A DNA stretch of 64,000 bases from positions 11,503,501 to 11,567,500 of the forward strand of contig NC_091673.1 of assembly GCF_042453785.1 (NCBI RefSeq). The letters run 5' to 3'. Of the stretch, positions 59,640-64,000 are shown piece by piece (position 1 is the first letter of the stretch; each line of letters starts with the position of its first letter). Made by a program: the position numbers and the translations under genes. Source of the stretch: Malus domestica. Lineage: Eukaryota; Streptophyta; Magnoliopsida; Rosales; Rosaceae. The notes under the pieces were generated by a model. It did not search any database and was not told the origin of the DNA. It saw nothing but the letters and a program-made list of their open reading frames with translations.

Positions 59640-60550
59640 TCCCTCCAGTAGATCGATTAAAGATTTTCTAGCAGCAGCTGTCTGAGAGTCACAGTCTCTG
59701 AGTGCTTCTCTCTCCTCAGCTTAATTCCTCAAGGCCATCTTTGCTTTTTTGGTTTTCAAGATCTTAGCAACTTCAAAAATGAGTGATTCGCTGAGTGATC
59801 CGGTGGGTAAACACGTTATCAGTTTCAAAGATTGTCCGGCGGAGGCGAAGGAGGACACGATGGCATCGGCGGCACCGGTGAACGGGGTTGAGCCGGCCCA
59901 CCAAATGTACCGAGAAATCAAGAAATCCCGCATCCATTAAGGTAGTTTGGAAAGTACCATGAGTAAGCATCCAGAAATCCCAGGGCAGGGACGAGTTCTT
60001 CAAGACCCGCATCCAGAAATCCCAAGCCTTCGCCCTCGCGAGCTTCTGGCCACTTTGTCAATCAGCTTCTGGCCTTCGCCCTCGCGAGCTTCTGGGCACT
60101 CTGAGTCCCTGTGGGACTTTGCTTCCTACTCCGAAACAGTCGCCCAAGAACATGCTCGCCGGAGCACCACCTCCGTCGATTCCAAGATCTTCAAAGCCCT
60201 GCAGCAGTGCCCACGACGATGCTAGATCCGAATCCGACAAACAAGCATCCAATGAAAGTGAAAAGCACCCTAGTGCCCAACAAAGTTGCCCATCAACAGC
60301 AATGAAAAGAAAAAGCAACGGATGTTTACAGAAAGCAAAAGAAAGGAGCGGGGAGATCAAGCAAAGCATAAAAGCAGTGGAGAACAAAGCAGAACAGAGA
60401 AAAGCAAAAAAAAAAAAAACAAACAAAGCAGAAAGCAAAAGAGAAAGCAAAAGAGAAAAGCAAAAGATTTTCCTATTATTATGATTTCTTCTGTCTGCCA
60501 GGTGAAGATACAGAGAGAGGGCAGCAGAAAAACACTGCAAAAGTAAGGAA
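59640..60550 (+). other. Unidentified coding-like segments inside the LTR element
   Basis: 59779-59940 reads MSDSLSDPVGKHVISFKDCP followed by AEAKEDTMASAAPVNGVEPA; GC content is higher than in surrounding DNA. 60060-60225 contains SESLWDFASYSETVAQEHAR in one frame and a Pro/Ser-rich reading in another, with CTTCGCCCTCGCGAGCTTCTG duplicated (60029 and 60075). 60290-60480 is Lys-rich low complexity. They look like further captured exons, but I do not recognise the genes. Confidence 0.4.
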
Positions 60551-60694
60551 TAAACACCCCATCTGAATGATGTAATTTATTATCTTTCGGAGACATCTGT
60601 ATAAACCCCATCAGAAGGTAATTAAAAAAAACGGCAAAGCCCAAAATAAATGGGCCGGAATATTGTGTGGATAGCGAAGGCCCATAAGCCTAAA

Positions 60695-61310
60695 ATAGCT
60701 CTAACCAGGCGATTAAAAGTACGCCCAATACTTTACAATTATTCGACAACCTACCGCTATTACCACCAACCAGGTGATCAAAAGTACGCCTAGTACTCCA
60801 TAATTATTCGACAACCTGTCACTATTACCACCAACCAGGTGATGAAATGTACAACCCGTACTCTAATATCATTTGGCAACTAGCCATTCATGCCACCAAC
60901 CAGGTGATGAAATGTACAACCCGTACTTTCCTTCATGCCACCAACCAGGTGATCAAAAGTACGTCAAGTACTCCAAATTATACCTGAGCATTACTCATGC
61001 CATTCATACATAAACATTCATGAGCATCATTCATGTTAACATTCATGAGCATCACTCATGACAACATCCATGAGCATCACTCATGACAACATCCATGAGC
61101 ATCACTCATGTCAATCAATATAAACATTCATGGGCATCACTCATGTCAACACAGCTTCAAAAGCTTCATTTACAGAACTCTAGCTTCAAAAGCTTCATTT
61201 ACAGAGCTCTAGCTTCAAAAACTTCATTTACAAAAGCTCCAGCTTCGAAAGCTTCATTTACAGAGCTCTAGCTTCAAAGCTTCACTTGCAAAGCTTCACC
61301 TACTAAGCTT
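60695..61310. repeat. Three successive tandem arrays inside the LTR element
   Basis: 60695-60985 has about five units with ACCAACCAGGTGATCAAAAGTACG and TACTC...ATTATTCGACAACC. 61005-61140 has CATTCATGAGCATCACTCATG units. 61150-61310 has about six units of AGCTTCAAAAGCTTCATTTA CAGAGCTCT. Such arrays are common ahead of the 3' LTR of large plant gypsy elements. Confidence 0.8.
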
Positions 61311-61359
61311 CAGTGCAGGGTATACAAATACCGTCTCCGAACAACCGCCACTTCGGCCC

Positions 61360-61930
61360 ATACATGGATTCAATTTGAAGTCTCCAGCCAACAGACTCTA
61401 TTGACCGAAGGCTTGGGGGACTACACTATACACCATATATTGGGCATATATTGGGCCTCAACTGGGCCTCATGAAAAATATTTAGGGGACTCTAGCCCAT
61501 ACTCATGTATTGAGAAGCGAGCCCTTATTCTATATAAGGGACTCCCTCACCAACATTAGAGAGCATTAACTCTAGCCCATCATTCATGTATTGAGGAGTA
61601 AGCCCTTATTCTATAAAAGGGACTCCCTCACTAACATTAGAGAGCATCAACTCTAGCCCATCATTCATGCATTGAGGAGCGAGCCCTTATTCTATAAAAG
61701 GAACTCCCTCACTTTCAAACGCCACAAGCCGAGCCAACCAAGGCAACATAAGCCACGAGCCGAGCAACCTCGCAACGTGTGCTACTTCTAGTTGAGCATC
61801 ATTTCAGATTGAGCACCGCCTCATATCGAGCATCAGTTCAAGATAACATCTAGTTACTTCGGCCCACACATGGACTGAATTTCAAGTCTCCAGCCAAAAT
61901 ACTCTCTTGACTGAAGACTTGGGGGACTAC
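61360..61930. repeat. Duplicated 3'-end module with 80-bp tandem repeats
   Basis: CAAGTCTCCAGCCAA...CTTGGGGGACTAC occurs at about 61376-61430 and 61883-61930, so two purine tracts exist. After the first comes an LTR-like start (ACTATACACCATATATTGGG) and three tandem units of CTCTAGCCCATCATTCATGT ... CTATAAAAGGGACTCCCTCA (61490-61715). This suggests a partial second LTR. Confidence 0.7.
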
Positions 61931-62388
61931 TGTTTATACCATATTTAGGGCATCATATTTAGACCTCGTATAAATACTCGGGGAACTTAAATGTAATTAT
62001 GCAATAAAGGAAGGGGTAAATATGTAATAAGTGAGGAGTCTTTATTCTATAAAAGGACCCCTCACCCTCACAATTGAAGGATGCCATTTCTGGAGCCTTC
62101 TCACCCCTCTCACATCTCCTCTCATTACAGAGGTTCTCTCCCTCACCTCTCAGATAAATACAATACAATCAGTGTGGACGTAGCCCAAACCTTGGGGTGA
62201 ACCACGATACATCTTGTGTTGTTTACATTACTTGCAGATTCACGGTCGGATTTACGTTGTTCCAAGACCTCCGGTTTTGTGCATCAACATATTTGTTCAA
62301 ACATCCACACAAAACTCACTTTTCTCCTACAATTCCTCCAATTTTTCTTTCTACCATTTCTTCTCATTTCCAAAATTTTCAAGATAGC

Positions 62389-63355
62389 AACAGAGCATGT
62401 TAGAGGTCGTAATTGGACCTTTGATGAAGATATTGCTTTATGTTTGGCATGGATTTCTGTTAGTGAAGATGGTGTCGTCGGCACCAATCAAAATAGAAAG
62501 GATTTATAGGGTAAAATCGTTGATAAGTTCCATGAAAACTCCAACGCCGGTCGAAGGGAAGTTGGTGGTGTTTATGATCAGTGGAAGATTATCAACAAAG
62601 GTGCACTTTGTAGAATTGAAGCTTGGAGAGAGCCATGGTTGACATGCCTAGTGAAAGGGGTGCCTCAGAAATTCTGAGTTCCTTTGTTGATATTTTACTT
62701 GTCATGTACATAATAGTATTTTGCAATTAATTATTTTTATGTATTTGTTGCATAGGGTGACAAAGCAATGGCAATTTACAAGACAAGAACTACACCAAAA
62801 AATCAAGCTTTTAAGTTGCATCATGCTTGGAACATCCTCAAGGATTGTCCAAGGTGGGGAACCGATGCGAATCAACAATGTGGAAGATTATTTCATAATG
62901 AAGCCCCACCCCTAAATGATGTCAATGAAGGTGTGAATTTTGCTGACAATGAAGGTATCGACCAAATGAGCCCAACTTCTTCTTTGCCAAGACCCTCGGG
63001 TAGAGATAAGCAAAATGAAGCAAAGAGAACAGGGAAGTCCCAAGATCCGATACGTGCACAATTTGCTAGCGAAATGGCAAGAATGAACGAAAATCAGTGT
63101 CGTTGGCAAGAAGAATCGGCCCAAATGTTTTTGGCCGTGAAGCAAGAAGGGGATAGGGAGCAAAAAAGGTACGAAACTAATTTGATAATGGAGGACCTCG
63201 ACAAATACACTCCAGAGAGGAAGAGATACTTACGTGGTAAGAAAAAAGAAATTTTACGAAGGAATGCCACGAGGAGTATATTTCAAGATGATGATTCATC
63301 TCAAGACTATCACCCAAGTCCACCACCAAGTCAAAATGATGGATATCATTATTAG
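62389..63355 (+). pseudogene. Harbinger ORF1 copy, exon 1 decayed
   Basis: Exon 1 (from about 62389) reads EHVRGRNWTFDEDIALCLAW and ISVSEDGVVGTNQNRKDL, then TAG (62507-62509) and frameshifts (62510-62680). Exon 2 (62756-63355) is open: GDKAMAIYKTRTTPKNQAFK, LHHAWNILKDCPRWGTD, PRPSGRDKQNEAKRTGKSQD, LDKYTPERKRYLRGKKKEIL, ending QNDGYHY. It corresponds part for part to the intact ORF1 at 44843-45815 but is clearly diverged. Confidence 0.85.
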
Positions 63356-63702
63356 GTTTATGTAGTCTATGAGTTTTCAATTGTATTAAGTTTATGTGGT
63401 TTATTAATTGTCTTTTTTTTTAAGTTTATGTGGTTTATCATGATTTTCACGTATTGATTTAGTAATTTTTCAAAATTTATTGGAATTTAAATATTTTTTG
63501 TTAAAATGTTCATAAAATTAATTTAAGATAGTCTACATAATTTTTTTTTTTTTTTAAAATTAGCCTTAATTCATTTTTTGATAATCTGGGGCTAAAATTT
63601 TATGCCCAAAGGGTTGGAGTAAAAAACCTGTTTCTGGACTAAAACCTAAATTTTCTGGGCTAAATATTTTTAAGTTTTAGATCAGGGTTGGAGATGGTCT
63701 TA

Positions 63703-63990
63703 GCAGAAAGTCAGATCTCGAGCATCATGGTATTTCGGAACGCCATTTCATAGCTTCAACCATACAAGTAAACAGGCAGAACCTCACTCTCCGGGCCAAA
63801 AATGGGTCATGGCTATGAACTGAAAATTTACTAGATAATAGGCTTTCTGGGTGAAATTTTTACTCAATTTTCTGAAATTTTTTGTCAGCACGACTATCGG
63901 GCAAAGAGAGGTACCTCTTTTTCCAATATTAAAATCTCTTTAAATACCACTACAACCTCTTATATATCTTATATAAATCCTGCTGAAATA
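63703..63990. other. Relic of GDSL upstream DNA, right part
   Basis: TTCATAGCTTCAACCATACA, AGTAAACAGGCAGAAC and TCTTTTTCCAATATTAAAAT, then CTCTTTAAATACCACTACAA, parallel the GDSL-D upstream sequence 39740-39905 in the same orientation and order. It rejoins the part ending at 57715 when the Harbinger element is removed. Confidence 0.75.
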
Positions 63991-64000
63991 ATCTGCAGGA

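Larger units (their letters stand above)
58214..62289 (+). mobile_element. Non-autonomous LTR retroelement carrying host-gene sequence
   Basis: 4076 bp, TGTTTGTACC...GTGCATCAACA, with target duplications TATTT (58209-58213 and 62290-62294). The 5' LTR is about 58214-58724, followed by TTTGGCACCGTCTGTGGG (58728-58745), a primer-site type common in plant gypsy elements. The 3' LTR is 61931-62289, preceded by the purine tract GACTTGGGGGACTAC. The two LTRs agree only in part: ends, GTGGATGTAGCC / GTGGACGTAGCC, GGTGAACCACG, CATCTTGTGTT. No gag or pol domain was seen; the interior holds a VQ gene and several repeat arrays. Confidence 0.82.
57716..63699 (+). mobile_element. PIF/Harbinger derivative split by an LTR element
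   Basis: The ends GACCAACTCCAACCATGG and (inverted) GACCATCTCCAACCCTG have TTA target duplications (57713-57715 and 63700-63702). After removal of the 4-kb LTR element the Harbinger part is about 1.9 kb. It contains ORF1 on plus but no transposase, which was deleted between 63356 and the right end. Spacer sequences match 45840-46410 of the first element in inverted orientation. Confidence 0.85.

Noticed and set aside
62389-63355. Glutathione transferase or NAC-type gene
   Set aside because: Such labels are often attached to these proteins, but the domain order, partner transposase at 43211 and flanking TIRs identify Harbinger ORF1.

Overview
This is nuclear DNA of a flowering plant, most likely a rosaceous tree of the apple/pear group. 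The genes are split by GT-AG introns, spacers are AT-rich, and the window holds plant PIF/Harbinger, Ty1-copia, Ty3-gypsy, SINE and Cassandra-type (5S-like LTR) elements. The apple/pear attribution rests on recalled resemblance of the repeats and is an inference. Layout: A U2 snRNA-like sequence with promoter remnants lies at the left edge (59-261, minus). A complete clade-D PP2C phosphatase gene follows (3533-6428, minus, four exons, 385 aa), then an internally deleted Ty3-gypsy element (8185-10196). From 12.2 to 39.5 kb there is a tandem array of four GDSL esterase/lipase genes, all minus strand and all with the same five-exon plan. Only the right-most (D, 37280-39544, 351 aa) is open throughout. 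A carries a nonsense codon and a 5.5-kb copia element nested in a MITE inside its last intron. B carries a frameshift, and its last exon contains a perfect 73-bp fold-back palindrome inside a 360-bp tandem duplication. C carries several stops, and an LTR-type element is inserted in exon 4. Between the GDSL genes sit a MITE carrying a piece of an NRAMP metal-transporter gene, a solo LTR containing a minisatellite, a second putative solo LTR, and several MITEs. From 41.4 to 49.8 kb is a Harbinger cluster: an almost intact autonomous element (transposase with one internal stop, intact Myb/SANT-like ORF1), a deletion derivative keeping the transposase C-terminus, and MITEs with the same ends. From 52.8 to 64 kb are a Cassandra array with both orientations, an intron-bearing fragment of a chloroplast copper-ATPase (PAA2/HMA8-like) gene, and a deep TE nest. 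In that nest a relic of GDSL upstream DNA was hit by a SINE (itself hit by an Au-type SINE), a LINE fragment, and a second Harbinger element. That Harbinger was in turn hit by an LTR retroelement carrying a VQ-motif protein gene. How the parts work together: only PP2C, GDSL-D and Harbinger ORF1 look intact as coding genes. The rest is mostly a record of gene decay and transposition. The most unusual points are the three captured or dispersed host-gene pieces (NRAMP, VQ, PAA2), the fold-back plus tandem duplication in GDSL-B, and the co-occurrence of a near-autonomous Harbinger with its MITE derivatives. I saw no prokaryote-style system (CRISPR, operon, phage) and no evidence for a wholly new biological system.
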